A stretch of 64,000 nucleotides of DNA, taken from the NCBI RefSeq assembly GCF_900117315.1, contig NZ_LT630337.1, forward strand, positions 169,218-233,217, given 5' to 3'. The notes under the pieces were generated by a model that saw only the letters and a list, made by a program, of their open reading frames with translations, did no database searches and had not been told where the DNA came from. The DNA comes from Bacillus massilinigeriensis. Its GTDB lineage: Bacteria; Bacillota; Bacilli; Bacillales; Cytobacillaceae. Both the position numbers and the translations under genes were made by a program. Of this stretch, positions 43,227 to 52,489 are shown piece by piece; the first letter of the stretch is position 1, and each line of letters opens with the position of its first letter.

Positions 43227-43982
43227 ATGGACCAAAAGTACATAGAAGAGATTGTAGAAAATACAAAGGAAGCTTCAAAACAGTGGAATGAATTTGCAAA
43301 AGAATGTAAGGATATCAAAACTTTTCAACGTACTTTCCATTTAAGACCGACTAAAGACAAAGTTACTATTGTATCCACATTAGAAGCAAAACCGATGAGA
43401 GGAAAGAAAGTTGGAAAAACCACAGTAAAAAGATGGCTTTCAGAACTATATAACATATCTTATTCGAAGCTGTCAGATGAAGAAAAGTCATTGAGACTTA
43501 CGGAATTAGATTTTGAGGATCGTAAGGAAAGCTCTAAAGATGCCGAAGAGGTCTTCCAAGCAAAAATGATCTCCGATATGTCAAAAAATCAATCACTAAA
43601 AAACTTCCTAAAGGTCGATCAGCTAATTTTTATCGCCTCTGAATTTATTTTGCACGATAGGGAGGATCAATCTAAAAGAGAGAGGATTGATATCATCGGC
43701 TATGATGGAAGGGATAGATTGTTTTTCTTTGAGCTAAAAAAGCCAAGTAATAAAAAGGATAATCCTGTTACCCAAGTAAAAAGATACGTGGAGGTCTACA
43801 CAAAGGAAAAGGGTGAGGAGATGAAAAGGGTATTGAGGGAATATCCAATTCACTCCGTAAATAGTGATCATTTGAGGGTTGAAGGGTATGCGGTATATGG
43901 ATACGGAGAAACAGTGGACTTGGAAAAATCAATAGAGTTCCATAAAAATGGGGAAGCTGGGGTCATTCGATTTCAAGATTGA
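43227..43982 (+). CDS. Putative PD-(D/E)XK nuclease
   Basis: 251 residues from ATG 43227, after GGGAGGG. The C-terminal third has a restriction-nuclease-like core: SEFIL, then ERIDIIGYDGRDRLFFFELKKPSN with Asp at about 155 and Glu-x-Lys at about 169-171, then VTQVKRYVEVY with a Gln-containing helix, the arrangement E/D...D...ExK...Q of NucS/VRR-like nucleases. The N-terminal 130 residues are basic and helical and may bind DNA or RNA. Part of a tight operon with WG-repeat and beta-CASP hydrolase genes. Nuclease activity is inferred from motifs only. Confidence 0.72.
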   Translation: MDQKYIEEIVENTKEASKQWNEFAKECKDIKTFQRTFHLRPTKDKVTIVSTLEAKPMRGKKVGKTTVKRWLSELYNISYSKLSDEEKSLRLTELDFEDRKESSKDAEEVFQAKMISDMSKNQSLKNFLKVDQLIFIASEFILHDREDQSKRERIDIIGYDGRDRLFFFELKKPSNKKDNPVTQVKRYVEVYTKEKGEEMKRVLREYPIHSVNSDHLRVEGYAVYGYGETVDLEKSIEFHKNGEAGVIRFQD

Positions 43983-43995
43983 ATGGAGGGATAAG

Positions 43996-44988
43996 ATGCA
44001 GTTATGCACGCTATATCATACGGGAGTATATGAATCTGCTAATGGTGTCATTAAAAATAATAGGGTATACCTCCAAGGGGAGGATGGCCAGCTCCGTAAT
44101 CCAGAAGAGATGTTTATGGCCATAGAAGAATGTGAAGAAGGCCTAATTCAATTTGAGGTAGAAGGAAAATGGGGATTTGCGGATATTTATTCGGGAAAAA
44201 TAATAATAGAACCTGTATGGGATTACGCTGGCCCCTTCTATCATGGATATGCACATGTGGCATTACATATACAAGTGGAGTCAATGAATCGAGGAGATAT
44301 CAATTATAGCGGTGGAAAGCATGGTTATATCGATGCCAAAGGTAGGCTTGTTATTCCAATGGAGTACGATGATGCCGTAGATATCCCATATCATCAATGT
44401 TTTAAGGTTTTTCAAAATGGGCATTGGGGATTAGTAGATTCTGATAATCATATCTGTATTCCATTTGAGTATGATGAATTATTTTACCTTTATTCCCATA
44501 GATGCGTTAAGGCTTCTCGGGATAAAAAGTGGGGCCTTTTAGATGTTCAAAATAGAAGTATTATTCCTGTGGAATGGGATAGTTTAGAGGAAAACCATGA
44601 GAACCGTTTATTATTTTGTGCATCCAAAGAACGGTGTGAAGGGCAGGAGATTACGCAGAAGCCAGTATTTGATACTGTTCAAATAAAAGGTGAATCAACC
44701 TGTGATTGCTCAGTTAAATGGTCGGTTTTTGATGAAAATGGTCAGCAAATCCTCGAGCCAAGTTTGGATGAAAAGCCTATCCTATATCACAATAAATGGA
44801 GGGTTAAGTCAAGGAATCAAGGAATCATGGCTACATCACTTTCCAAAAAATATTACTTACTCAAAAGGAATAGGAGATATGGTGTGCTTTGTGAGGATGG
44901 GAGATTAATAGAAGACATAACACTTTATAAAAAGGATGCCATTGCTTTAATAGACAGCCTTTATAAAGAAGAATCTGACGAAGGATAA
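43996..44988 (+). CDS. WG-repeat protein
   Basis: 330 residues from ATG 43996 (TGGAGGG upstream). It contains several WG/KWG-type repeats: EGKWGFADIYSGKIIIEPVWDYAGPF, KHGYIDAKGRLVIPMEYDDAV, NGHWGLVDSDNHICIPFEYDEL, DKKWGLLDVQNRSIIPVEWDSL and a last degenerate copy near the end (NRRYGVLCEDGRLI). Such repeats form beta structures thought to mediate binding. No signal peptide, so intracellular, unlike many WG proteins. Lies between the nuclease-like and beta-CASP genes. Confidence 0.85.
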   Translation: MQLCTLYHTGVYESANGVIKNNRVYLQGEDGQLRNPEEMFMAIEECEEGLIQFEVEGKWGFADIYSGKIIIEPVWDYAGPFYHGYAHVALHIQVESMNRGDINYSGGKHGYIDAKGRLVIPMEYDDAVDIPYHQCFKVFQNGHWGLVDSDNHICIPFEYDELFYLYSHRCVKASRDKKWGLLDVQNRSIIPVEWDSLEENHENRLLFCASKERCEGQEITQKPVFDTVQIKGESTCDCSVKWSVFDENGQQILEPSLDEKPILYHNKWRVKSRNQGIMATSLSKKYYLLKRNRRYGVLCEDGRLIEDITLYKKDAIALIDSLYKEESDEG

Positions 44989-45020
44989 TACTATAAAAGC
45001 CAGAGAAGAGGGAATCTCCT

Positions 45021-46274
45021 ATGAAACTGATCATCCATCGAGGAACCCAGCATATCGGAGGAAGTTGTGTTGAGTTGTCGACGGAAAGAACAAGAATTAT
45101 TTTTGATATCGGTCAAATGCTGCCTTCAATAGAAGATGGGACTCATGTGATAAAAACAGAACCTCCTATCATTGAAGGCTTATATAAGGATGATAAAAAG
45201 TCCGTTGATGCAATTTTTGTATCCCATGGACATTGGGACCATATAGGTCTAATCGAGGAGGTCCATCCGTCTATCCCTATTTTTATTGGGGAACAGGCTT
45301 TGAATATCGTTAATATGACAGCAAGGTTTACGGGTGGCCAGTCTATCATAAACCCTGCGAATTTGTTAGTGAGTGGAAAGGAAATAAAAATGGGGGATAT
45401 TTGGATTACTCCTTATTTGGTTGACCATTCTGGGTTTGATGCCTATGCATTTATTATTAAGGCAGATGGTAAATGTATTGTCTATACAGGTGATTTTAGA
45501 GACCATGGAAGAAAAAAACTGGCAACGAATTATTTCACCAGTCATATTCCTAAAGGGATTGACGCATTATTAGTTGAAGGAACTATGATGAGTAGGCTGG
45601 GAGAAAGGGTCGAAACTGAAAACTGGATTGAAGATCAGGCATATCATTTTATGAAAAGGAGAAATACCCCGATCTTCGTTGTCCAATCTTCAACGAATAT
45701 TGATCGATTGGTTGGGATGTATAAAGCCGCCAAAAAGAGTGGTCGTATTTTTGTCATCGATATCTTCACCGCACATATTTTATCCCAATTGGGAAGCAGC
45801 ATCCCAAAGCCAGGTCAGTTTCATGATATTCGGGTGTTTTATCCCTTCAACCTAACAAAAAGAATGTTTAATAGGCTTGATGGAGAATCTTTGCTGAAAA
45901 GGTTTAGTCACCACTTAATATCAAGAAAAGAGCTAGGAGAGCGAAATGATTATTGCATGATTATTAGAGGCTCCATGCATTCTGACCTTCAGCATATTAG
46001 GAATTTACAGAATGCAGGAGTTATTTATTCCATGTGGAGAGGTTATAAAAAAGACAACCAGATGAAAAGCCTGTTGAAGGATATGAAGCAGAGGGAAATG
46101 GAAATCATCGATCTTCACACAAGTGGGCATGCAAGTGTTAAGACAATAAAGAGTATAATTCAAAGAAGCGAGCCAAAAAAGCTAATCCCTATTCACACAG
46201 AAAAACCTGGCCAGTTTTCAGAAGAATATAAGGATACATATCTTGCAAAGGATGGGGAAGTAATTAGAATATAG
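45021..46274 (+). CDS. RNase J-like metallo-beta-lactamase/beta-CASP hydrolase
   Basis: 417 residues. Zinc motif H69-x-H71-x-D73-H74 (FVSHGHWDHIG), then DHSGFDAYAFII and YTGDFRDHGRKK, the middle metal ligands. A beta-CASP-type insert (PIFVVQSSTNIDRLVGMYKAA to CMIIRGSMHSDLQ) and the final LHTSGHASVKTIKSII...KLIPIHTEKP motif are as in RNase J and CPSF-like nucleases. It is shorter than RNase J1 (about 555) and lacks its C-terminal domain. Acts on RNA or DNA ends, by family. Last gene of the six-gene operon, with a terminator 22 bases later. Confidence 0.88.
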   Translation: MKLIIHRGTQHIGGSCVELSTERTRIIFDIGQMLPSIEDGTHVIKTEPPIIEGLYKDDKKSVDAIFVSHGHWDHIGLIEEVHPSIPIFIGEQALNIVNMTARFTGGQSIINPANLLVSGKEIKMGDIWITPYLVDHSGFDAYAFIIKADGKCIVYTGDFRDHGRKKLATNYFTSHIPKGIDALLVEGTMMSRLGERVETENWIEDQAYHFMKRRNTPIFVVQSSTNIDRLVGMYKAAKKSGRIFVIDIFTAHILSQLGSSIPKPGQFHDIRVFYPFNLTKRMFNRLDGESLLKRFSHHLISRKELGERNDYCMIIRGSMHSDLQHIRNLQNAGVIYSMWRGYKKDNQMKSLLKDMKQREMEIIDLHTSGHASVKTIKSIIQRSEPKKLIPIHTEKPGQFSEEYKDTYLAKDGEVIRI

Positions 46275-46295
46275 AACCGTTTTTCGAACCTAGAA

Positions 46296-46324
46296 TGGGA
46301 CGAGAGACCTTAAGCTCTCTCCCA
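46296..46324. terminator. Terminator between convergent genes
   Basis: TGGGA-GAGAG pairs with CTCTC-TCCCA around a short loop at the end of the six-gene unit, one base before the trhA stop. Confidence 0.55.
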
Positions 46325-46969
46325 TTACATAGGTAACAAATATAGGAGAACACAAAAAAAGTGTGCGGCACTACCAGCCATGACAAAGAGATGCCAAACA
46401 GCATGATGGTATTTAAATGCTGGCCAAACATAGAAGATGGCTCCAATGGTATATAAAACCCCGCCAATAACTAAAAAAATCAATCCTTCAAAGGACAGGT
46501 TTTCCAATAATGGCTTCCAAGCAATCACAATAAGCCATCCCATGACAACATAAAGGATTGTGGAGGTAAAAAGATACTTTTTCACAAAAAAGCATTTAAA
46601 AACTGTCCCTGCAATTGCCAGTCCCCAAATTATCCCGAAGAGCGTCCAGCCTAAAGCTCCTTTGATAGTAACTAGTGAGAAAGGAGTGTAGGTACCAGCT
46701 ATGAAAAAGTAAATAGAGGAATGGTCAAGAATTTCGAAAACATCCTTTGCTTTCCCTGCTGGAAGACTATGAAGCATGGTAGAGGAAGTATAAAGGATGA
46801 CCATGGTTACGCCAAAGATGGTGAAGCTCACCACATGCCATGCCGTTCCGTATAGGGATGAAAACACAATTAAGATTACCAAAGCAGCAATGCTTAAAGC
46901 CATCCCAATTCCGTGAGTAATACTGTTTGCGATTTCTTCTTGTTTAGAGAATAGATGGGTCGTTGCCAA
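46325..46969 (-). CDS. trhA: TrhA/hemolysin III family membrane protein
   Basis: 214 residues from TTG 46969, eight bases after AAAGGAG; an upstream in-frame TTG lacks a site. Seven membrane helices. Family motifs: EEIANSITHGIGMALSIAALV near the start, YTSSTMLHSLP, FEILDHSSIYFFIAGTYTPF and the final YHHAVWHLFVMAGSAAHFF. These PAQR-fold proteins carry conserved Ser-His-Asp-His metal-site residues, all visible here. The family is linked to membrane energetics and lipid balance, the old hemolysin name being misleading. Confidence 0.92.
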   Translation of the reverse strand: MATTHLFSKQEEIANSITHGIGMALSIAALVILIVFSSLYGTAWHVVSFTIFGVTMVILYTSSTMLHSLPAGKAKDVFEILDHSSIYFFIAGTYTPFSLVTIKGALGWTLFGIIWGLAIAGTVFKCFFVKKYLFTSTILYVVMGWLIVIAWKPLLENLSFEGLIFLVIGGVLYTIGAIFYVWPAFKYHHAVWHLFVMAGSAAHFFCVLLYLLPM

Positions 46970-47150
46970 TTTCAGTACTCCTTTCACGTATAGGCTTTTC
47001 AATCATAAAAAAAGAATATATTCAAAATACCACTTTCAATTGCGACGCACAACTGACGAATATCATGTGTTTTCTATAATTAAATAAAAAATAAGAAAAA
47101 GAAGCTAACTAACCTCTCTCAGGAGATTGTAGCTCCTTTTTCAATTACTT

Positions 47151-48752
47151 TTATCCAGCCATATCCCGTTTATTGTAACCAATAAAGCCAACAAATGTAA
47201 TGATGGTAGAGCTTACGATTAAAGTCATGATTGGGACTAATTCTACGTCTTCTGTTTGTATCTTCGGAACATGCTCAAAAACAGATAGCTGATTGACCCA
47301 TTCAGGAAAATCAAGTAATCCACCAAGATATATGACAATAAAACAAAAGGTTAAATACAACCAACTTAAACCAGTTGCTTTAGGAAAAATCCCGATTAAT
47401 AGGATAACTATTCCGATCAAGATCCACATGGCAGGTAAATATACTAACGCTGAACCGAAAGTAGTGCTAAAGGATAATCCTTCTTTCATTACACTGGAAC
47501 CAACAGACCAAAGCCCGAGAGCCACAAGACATTGCATGAAGAAGCTTACAGCAATGGCTATAAGAAGATAACCACCCATTAAGCGAGTACGTGAAACAGA
47601 GCGGCTAAAAAAATTTTCTGTATAGCCTTTATTCTCTTCTCCCTTTAGTCTTAACACCGTCATCATGGCAGGAATGGTGCTTATTAGTGACATGATTCCC
47701 ATTAATAACGTGATAAATTGATCAGTCATAGAGGAATTTGGATCCTCCAGAAAGGCCTGTATAAAATCCATATCAGAAAAATATGTTTCTAAATCTCCAA
47801 GCACAGACCCAAAGGAAACACTTAAAAGGAAAAGTCCTATCGCCCAAGAAACAATATTGGTTCTCTGCAGCCTTAAGGTAAGACCAATTGGATTTTGTAA
47901 TAAGCCGGATGCATGTTTGTTCCCTTTTCTTGCTGGGATAAACCCAGAATCAATATCACGAATGGAACTCAAGTAAAAGGCCGAACAAACCAAAATCATG
48001 CATATAGTTATTGATAATAGTACTGGCCACCATTTATTAGATAAAAAAACATCCGATCTCACAGCCCAACCTAGGGGAGATAATAATGAAAGAGCATCAC
48101 TACTTACATCACCAATAGCACGAACAAGATAGAAAGCAATTAATAGGGATAAAGAAATCATAGTTGTTCCTCTAGAGGTTTCTGCAAGTTGTGCAAATAC
48201 TGCTGTTAGACAGGCAAACACTAATCCTGTTCCTCCTAATATGGATCCATATAAAAGGGAGCCTTCCCAATCGATACCTTCCACTCCTAAAGTGACCAAG
48301 CCACATCCAGTAATCAATATTAATAGCACATTTGTAGTTAAAATGACGATTATGGAAGCGGCTAAATAGGAAAGGCGTCCTACTGGTAGTGAACGGATCA
48401 TTTCTAGCCTTCCATCTTCCTCATCTGCTCGAGTGCATCGCCCAACTAGTAAAATATTCATAATAGCCACAGCAATAACTGTGAATAGCAGCATCTCATG
48501 TGAGAACATTCCGCCAATGGTATAGTCTTCAACATCCTTTCCAGGACCAAGCATGGCAACCATCGCAGGATTTTCCATAGTAACAGCAAAGCCTAAACGG
48601 TCTTCGTTTGTTTGATAAACATTTGGATAGGATGAAGCAGCAGCTAAGGTGACAGCAATAATACCAAATAACCAAACCAAAATCTTAAACCGTTCATGTC
48701 GAAAGAGAAGCTTGGATATTTTTCCTGTTCCTATAAACAAACGAGAACCCAT
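47151..48752 (-). CDS. ABC exporter permease (polyketide-antibiotic exporter type)
   Basis: 533 residues with about 12 hydrophobic segments in two sets of six (for example LVWLFGIIAVTLAAAS, LLFTVIAVAIMNILLVG; second half from IVSWAIGLFLLSVSFGS). The segment RADEEDGRLEMIRSLPVGR after the second helix and ENKGYTENFFSRSVSR in the second half are the coupling-loop pattern of this family. Shares one base with the upstream ATPase gene, so the two form an exporter operon. Substrate unknown; relatives export antibiotics or peptides. Confidence 0.88.
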   Translation of the reverse strand: MGSRLFIGTGKISKLLFRHERFKILVWLFGIIAVTLAAASSYPNVYQTNEDRLGFAVTMENPAMVAMLGPGKDVEDYTIGGMFSHEMLLFTVIAVAIMNILLVGRCTRADEEDGRLEMIRSLPVGRLSYLAASIIVILTTNVLLILITGCGLVTLGVEGIDWEGSLLYGSILGGTGLVFACLTAVFAQLAETSRGTTMISLSLLIAFYLVRAIGDVSSDALSLLSPLGWAVRSDVFLSNKWWPVLLSITICMILVCSAFYLSSIRDIDSGFIPARKGNKHASGLLQNPIGLTLRLQRTNIVSWAIGLFLLSVSFGSVLGDLETYFSDMDFIQAFLEDPNSSMTDQFITLLMGIMSLISTIPAMMTVLRLKGEENKGYTENFFSRSVSRTRLMGGYLLIAIAVSFFMQCLVALGLWSVGSSVMKEGLSFSTTFGSALVYLPAMWILIGIVILLIGIFPKATGLSWLYLTFCFIVIYLGGLLDFPEWVNQLSVFEHVPKIQTEDVELVPIMTLIVSSTIITFVGFIGYNKRDMAG

Positions 48753-49666
48753 TACAACTCACCCCCAGCTTCTGGATGAGCTGGCTTTATTCCTTCATAA
48801 TGTCGCATGAACAAATCCTCTAACGTTGGCGGGGCACTTTCCAATTTGATAATGCCAAATTGGCTAATATAACGAATCACTGAATCTATTTCTTCAGTGT
48901 CGACTTGGAAGGATAGCTCGGAATCCTTGCTTAAGAGATTATAAACACCTTTCATTTCATGTAAGTTTGGAATAGATTCCTTCGTTTGAAGCACTAAGTT
49001 TGAACGAGTCAAATGGCGCAATTCACTCAATGTTCCTGTCTCTATAATTTTCCCCTGGCGAATGATTGCCACCTTGTCACATAGTTTCTCAACCTCTGAT
49101 AAAATATGACTGGATAAGAGTACACTTTTACCGGCCGCTTTGACCTCCATAACACATTCCTGAAAGAGTCTTTCCATTAGCGGGTCTAATCCTGAAGTTG
49201 GTTCGTCTAAAATATATAGGTCTGCATCAGACGCAAAGGCAGCGATTAAGGCGATTTTTTGGCGATTCCCTTTAGAATAGGTCCGGCACTTTTTGGTAGG
49301 ATCTAAACCAAATCTTTCTATCAATACTTTCCTTTTTCCGATGTTTTCATTGCCTTTCATTTTTAAGAAAAGATCAATAACCTCGCCACCTGTTAAATTA
49401 GGCCAAAGGTTTGCATCCCCAGGGACATAAGCGACCCGTTTATGTATGTCTACGGCATCCTTCCATGCATCCATACCAAATATTTTTACTTCCCCTTCAG
49501 TTGGCTTAAGCATTCCAAGCAGCACGCGAATGGTTGTTGATTTCCCGGCACCATTAGGACCAATAAATCCATAAATTTCACCCTTGTTTACAGTTAAATG
49601 AATGTTCTCTAAGGCAGTGAATTTTCCGAATTTCTTGGTTAATCTTTTTACTTCTAATATGCTCAT
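48752..49666 (-). CDS. ABC exporter ATPase
   Basis: 304 residues. Walker A GPNGAGKST (about 36-44), signature YSKGNRQKIALIAAF (degenerate LSGGQ, as common in DrrA-type ATPases), Walker B ADLYILDEPTSGLD, switch His in LLSSHILSEVE, and a C-terminal ~85-residue domain. Pairs with the permease whose start overlaps its stop. GGAGGAAAG lies upstream. Confidence 0.92.
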   Translation of the reverse strand: MSILEVKRLTKKFGKFTALENIHLTVNKGEIYGFIGPNGAGKSTTIRVLLGMLKPTEGEVKIFGMDAWKDAVDIHKRVAYVPGDANLWPNLTGGEVIDLFLKMKGNENIGKRKVLIERFGLDPTKKCRTYSKGNRQKIALIAAFASDADLYILDEPTSGLDPLMERLFQECVMEVKAAGKSVLLSSHILSEVEKLCDKVAIIRQGKIIETGTLSELRHLTRSNLVLQTKESIPNLHEMKGVYNLLSKDSELSFQVDTEEIDSVIRYISQFGIIKLESAPPTLEDLFMRHYEGIKPAHPEAGGEL

Positions 49667-49681
49667 GTTGTTACTTTCCTC

Positions 49682-49747
49682 CTATCTATAGAAACTTCTT
49701 TCAAGAATAGATTGATACTCTTTAAATTCCTTTGATAGAAAATCCAT
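49682..49747 (-). CDS. Possible 21-residue leader or remnant ORF upstream of the exporter
   Basis: ATG with GGAGG at good spacing, reading MDFLSKEFKEYQSILERSFYR, ending 15 bases before the ATPase start. It could be a translated leader controlling the exporter, or the end of a lost regulator. Support is only the ribosome binding site and the position. Confidence 0.3.
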   Translation of the reverse strand: MDFLSKEFKEYQSILERSFYR

Positions 49748-49894
49748 ATCAACCTCCGACCATTTTTTCCTGAGAATGGTTGAGTGTTTGTGGTTGATAA
49801 CCCTTTATAACATATATAACCACAGTTATTAGTAGAATTTGTGAACAAATTGTCGCAACCAAATGATGGAATTGTGAATTGTTTAGAAAAACGA

Positions 49895-49946
49895 TTGCAC
49901 TACAGGTCTAGTGATTATATAATCAGTTTTGTGAAAAGGTTCACAA
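49895..49946 (+). promoter_or_regulatory. adhP promoter with perfect Rex operator
   Basis: TTGCAC at 49895-49900 and TATAAT at 49918-49923, 17 bases apart. Six bases on lies TTGTGAA-AAGG-TTCACAA (49929-49946), a perfect palindrome and textbook Rex site, covering the expected transcription start. Rex binds when NADH/NAD is low, so the gene would be induced under fermentation. Confidence 0.85.
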
Positions 49947-49974
49947 TTAAGCATCATTAGAGGAGGATTTTCAT

Positions 49975-50997
49975 ATGAAAGCTGCAGTTGTTAGTTCAAC
50001 ACAACCTGGTAAATTAGACATTATTGAAAAAGAACTTCGCCCATTAAAAGCTGGTGAAGCTTTAGTTGATATTGAGTATTGTGGTGTTTGCCACACTGAC
50101 TTGCACGTTGCAAAAGGTGACTTTGGAGCAGTACCTGGCCGTATTCCTGGACATGAAGGTGTCGGTATTGTAAAAGAAGTAGCACCAGATGTAACTAGTA
50201 TCAAAGTTGGAGATCGCGTAAGTGTTGCTTGGTTCTTCGAAGGCTGTGGAACTTGTGAATATTGTTTAACTGGAAATGAAACTTTCTGCCGCAACGTTAA
50301 AAATGCTGGATTCACTGTTGATGGCGCTATGGCTGAACAATGTATTGTTACAGCTGACTATGCAGTTAAAGTTCCAGAAGGACTAGATCCTGCTCAAGCA
50401 AGTAGTATTACTTGTGCTGGAGTAACTTGCTATAAAGCTATTAAAGTTGCTGATATCAAGCCTGGTCAATGGATTGCTATCTATGGCTGTGGTGGATTAG
50501 GAAACCTAGCTATTCAATATGCTAAAAACGTATTTAATGCAAAAGTTATTGCTATTGACATTAGCGACGACAAATTAGCATTAGCTAAAGAAATTGGGGC
50601 AGATCTTACTGTTAACCCTCTTACTGATGGAGATGCAGGAAAATGGATTCAAGAGCAAGTTGGCGGAGCACATTCTGCTGTTGTAACTGCTGTATCTAAA
50701 GTGGCATTTAACCAAGCAGTAAACTCTGTTCGTGCAATGGGTAAAGTAGTTGCAGTTGGATTACCACCAGAAACTATGGATCTTGAAATTGTGAAAACAG
50801 TTCTTGATGGGGTTCAAGTTGTTGGTTCTCTTGTTGGAACTCGTAAAGATCTAGAAGAAGCATTCCAATTTGGTGCAGAAGGAAAAGTTGTTCCAATCGT
50901 ACAAACTCGTTGCCTACATGAAGCTAACGATATTTTCCAAGAGATGGAAGAAGGAAAAATTCAAGGCCGTATGGTTATTGATATGCATAAACATTAA
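49975..50997 (+). CDS. adhP: Zinc-dependent alcohol dehydrogenase (AdhP/AdhT type)
   Basis: 340 residues, GAGGAGG upstream. Medium-chain dehydrogenase: catalytic zinc ligands in [17 protein letters not shown] and [13 protein letters not shown]; structural zinc [19 protein letters not shown] site [16 protein letters not shown]. It reduces acetaldehyde to ethanol in fermentation. The codons are visibly biased to a few preferred ones, suggesting high expression. The perfect Rex site in its promoter supports redox control. An IS3-family element is inserted 29 bases after the stop. Confidence 0.93.
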   Translation: MKAAVVSSTQPGKLDIIEKELRPLKAGEALVDIEYCGVCHTDLHVAKGDFGAVPGRIPGHEGVGIVKEVAPDVTSIKVGDRVSVAWFFEGCGTCEYCLTGNETFCRNVKNAGFTVDGAMAEQCIVTADYAVKVPEGLDPAQASSITCAGVTCYKAIKVADIKPGQWIAIYGCGGLGNLAIQYAKNVFNAKVIAIDISDDKLALAKEIGADLTVNPLTDGDAGKWIQEQVGGAHSAVVTAVSKVAFNQAVNSVRAMGKVVAVGLPPETMDLEIVKTVLDGVQVVGSLVGTRKDLEEAFQFGAEGKVVPIVQTRCLHEANDIFQEMEEGKIQGRMVIDMHKH

Positions 50998-51026
50998 TAA
51001 TAAAAAGAAAAAGGCCTCCTATAAAA

Positions 51027-52489
51027 TGGTACCTGTAGTTAGGACACTTGAAAAAGAGTGTTTTATCTACAGGTATTTTTTTATATACTTGAATTTCAAG
51101 ACAATGAGGAAAAGGGACATTATTTATGAGTAAAATAATATTTTCATCTAAAGAGATAAAAACACTTCAAAAAAATCCAAATGTACTGCGTGTTAGCGAG
51201 CGAGCTATTACATATACTGATTCCTTTAAAGGTAGATTTATGGAGGAGTATCTTGCTGGTAAACTTCCTCGAACAATTTTTAAAGAGAGCGGCTTCGATG
51301 TGGACGTGATCGGAATAAAGCGAATGGAACAATCAGCCTATAGGTGGAAAAAAGCCTATGAAAAGAATGGATTAATTGGGCTTACAGATTCGAGGAAATC
51401 GGCTTCTGGCAGACCATTAAAACGTGAACTTACACCTTCCGAAGTGATTGAAAGGCAAGAAGCAAGGATTAAGCTACTGGAGGGACAGGTAGAGCTATTA
51501 AAAAAGCTAGACACGACAGAAAGGAGGCTACTAAACGCAAGCGAAAATCTATATCTGAGTAAAGTGTATCAGCTTATTTATAAGACCATTGAACAAAATC
51601 AATTTAAGCGAATGACAAAGTACTTTTGTGATCTTTTAGGAGTTTCTCGTTCAGGGTACTATAGTTACCTAAAGGCTTTTGATATCCGAGAAGCAAGAGA
51701 GAAAATGGATTTAGAAGCGAAAGAAATAATACTAAAAGCATTTAATCGACGGGGATATAAGAAAGGATCGCGTTCCATTAAAATGACACTGGAGAATGAC
51801 TATAACATTATCTTTAGTCGAAAAAAGATTCAAAGAATCATGAATAAGTATGGAATTGTCTGCCCTCATAGAAGGCCAAATCCTTATAAAAAAATCGCTA
51901 AAGCAACAAAAGAGCATCAAGTCGTTCCAAACAAGTTAAACAGAGAATTTAAGCAAGGAGTTCCTGGAAAAGTGTTATTAACGGATATTACGTATTTGCC
52001 ATATAACGGGAATTGTATGGCATATTTGTCAACTGTAAAAGATGCTTCCACTAATGAAATCCTAGCTTATCATGTTTCAGACCGGATTACTTTAGATATA
52101 GCAATTCGGACGATCCTTAAATTAGTCAACAACAAGAAAGTTACTCTACATAAAGATGCCTTTATCCACTCGGACCAAGGAAGCCATTTCACGAGCCCAA
52201 GATATCAAAGGTTACTAAAAAAATATGGCTTAGGCCAATCTATGTCTCGGAGAGGAAACTGTTGGGATAATGCCCCACAGGAGTCTTTCTTTGGTCATCT
52301 AAAAGATGAAGTAGATTACCAATCAGCTAGAACATTGAAAGAATTAAAGGCGAAAATAAATCACTATATGGTTTACTATAACAATTATCGATATCAGTGG
52401 AACTTAAAAAAGATGACCCCTATTCAATATAGGAATCATCTTTTAGCAGCTTAATCTCTTTTTTTATTGTGTCCTTGACATAGGTGCCA
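51027..52489 (+). mobile_element. IS3-family insertion sequence
   Basis: About 1.46 kb bounded by imperfect 21-bp inverted repeats: left end TGG-ACCT...AGGACAC (51027-51047) and the complementary right end (52469-52489), about 15 of 21 matching, with TG...CA tips. One transposase ORF. No target duplication of 3-4 bases is evident, so one flank may be rearranged. The element truncates the 5' end of the next gene and displaces whatever followed adhP. Confidence 0.85.
51126..52454 (+). CDS. IS3-family transposase, single ORF
   Basis: 442 residues. The N-terminal part is HTH and helical (FMEEYLAGKLPRTIFKESG, AYRWKKAYEKNGLIGL), with a leucine-zipper-like stretch (EARIKLLEGQVELLKKL), followed by the HTH_21 and rve integrase core with DDE residues in LLTDITYLPY, FIHSDQGSHFTS and NAPQESFFGHLKDE. 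Most IS3 elements make the fusion by frameshifting between orfA and orfB; here a single frame encodes everything. All catalytic residues are present, so it may be active. Confidence 0.93.
   Translation: MSKIIFSSKEIKTLQKNPNVLRVSERAITYTDSFKGRFMEEYLAGKLPRTIFKESGFDVDVIGIKRMEQSAYRWKKAYEKNGLIGLTDSRKSASGRPLKRELTPSEVIERQEARIKLLEGQVELLKKLDTTERRLLNASENLYLSKVYQLIYKTIEQNQFKRMTKYFCDLLGVSRSGYYSYLKAFDIREAREKMDLEAKEIILKAFNRRGYKKGSRSIKMTLENDYNIIFSRKKIQRIMNKYGIVCPHRRPNPYKKIAKATKEHQVVPNKLNREFKQGVPGKVLLTDITYLPYNGNCMAYLSTVKDASTNEILAYHVSDRITLDIAIRTILKLVNNKKVTLHKDAFIHSDQGSHFTSPRYQRLLKKYGLGQSMSRRGNCWDNAPQESFFGHLKDEVDYQSARTLKELKAKINHYMVYYNNYRYQWNLKKMTPIQYRNHLLAA

Noticed and set aside
45021..46274. Beta-lactamase or simple hydrolase call for the HGHWDH protein
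   Set aside because: The C-terminal SGHA and IPIHTE motifs and the inserted domain identify the RNase J-like beta-CASP group.
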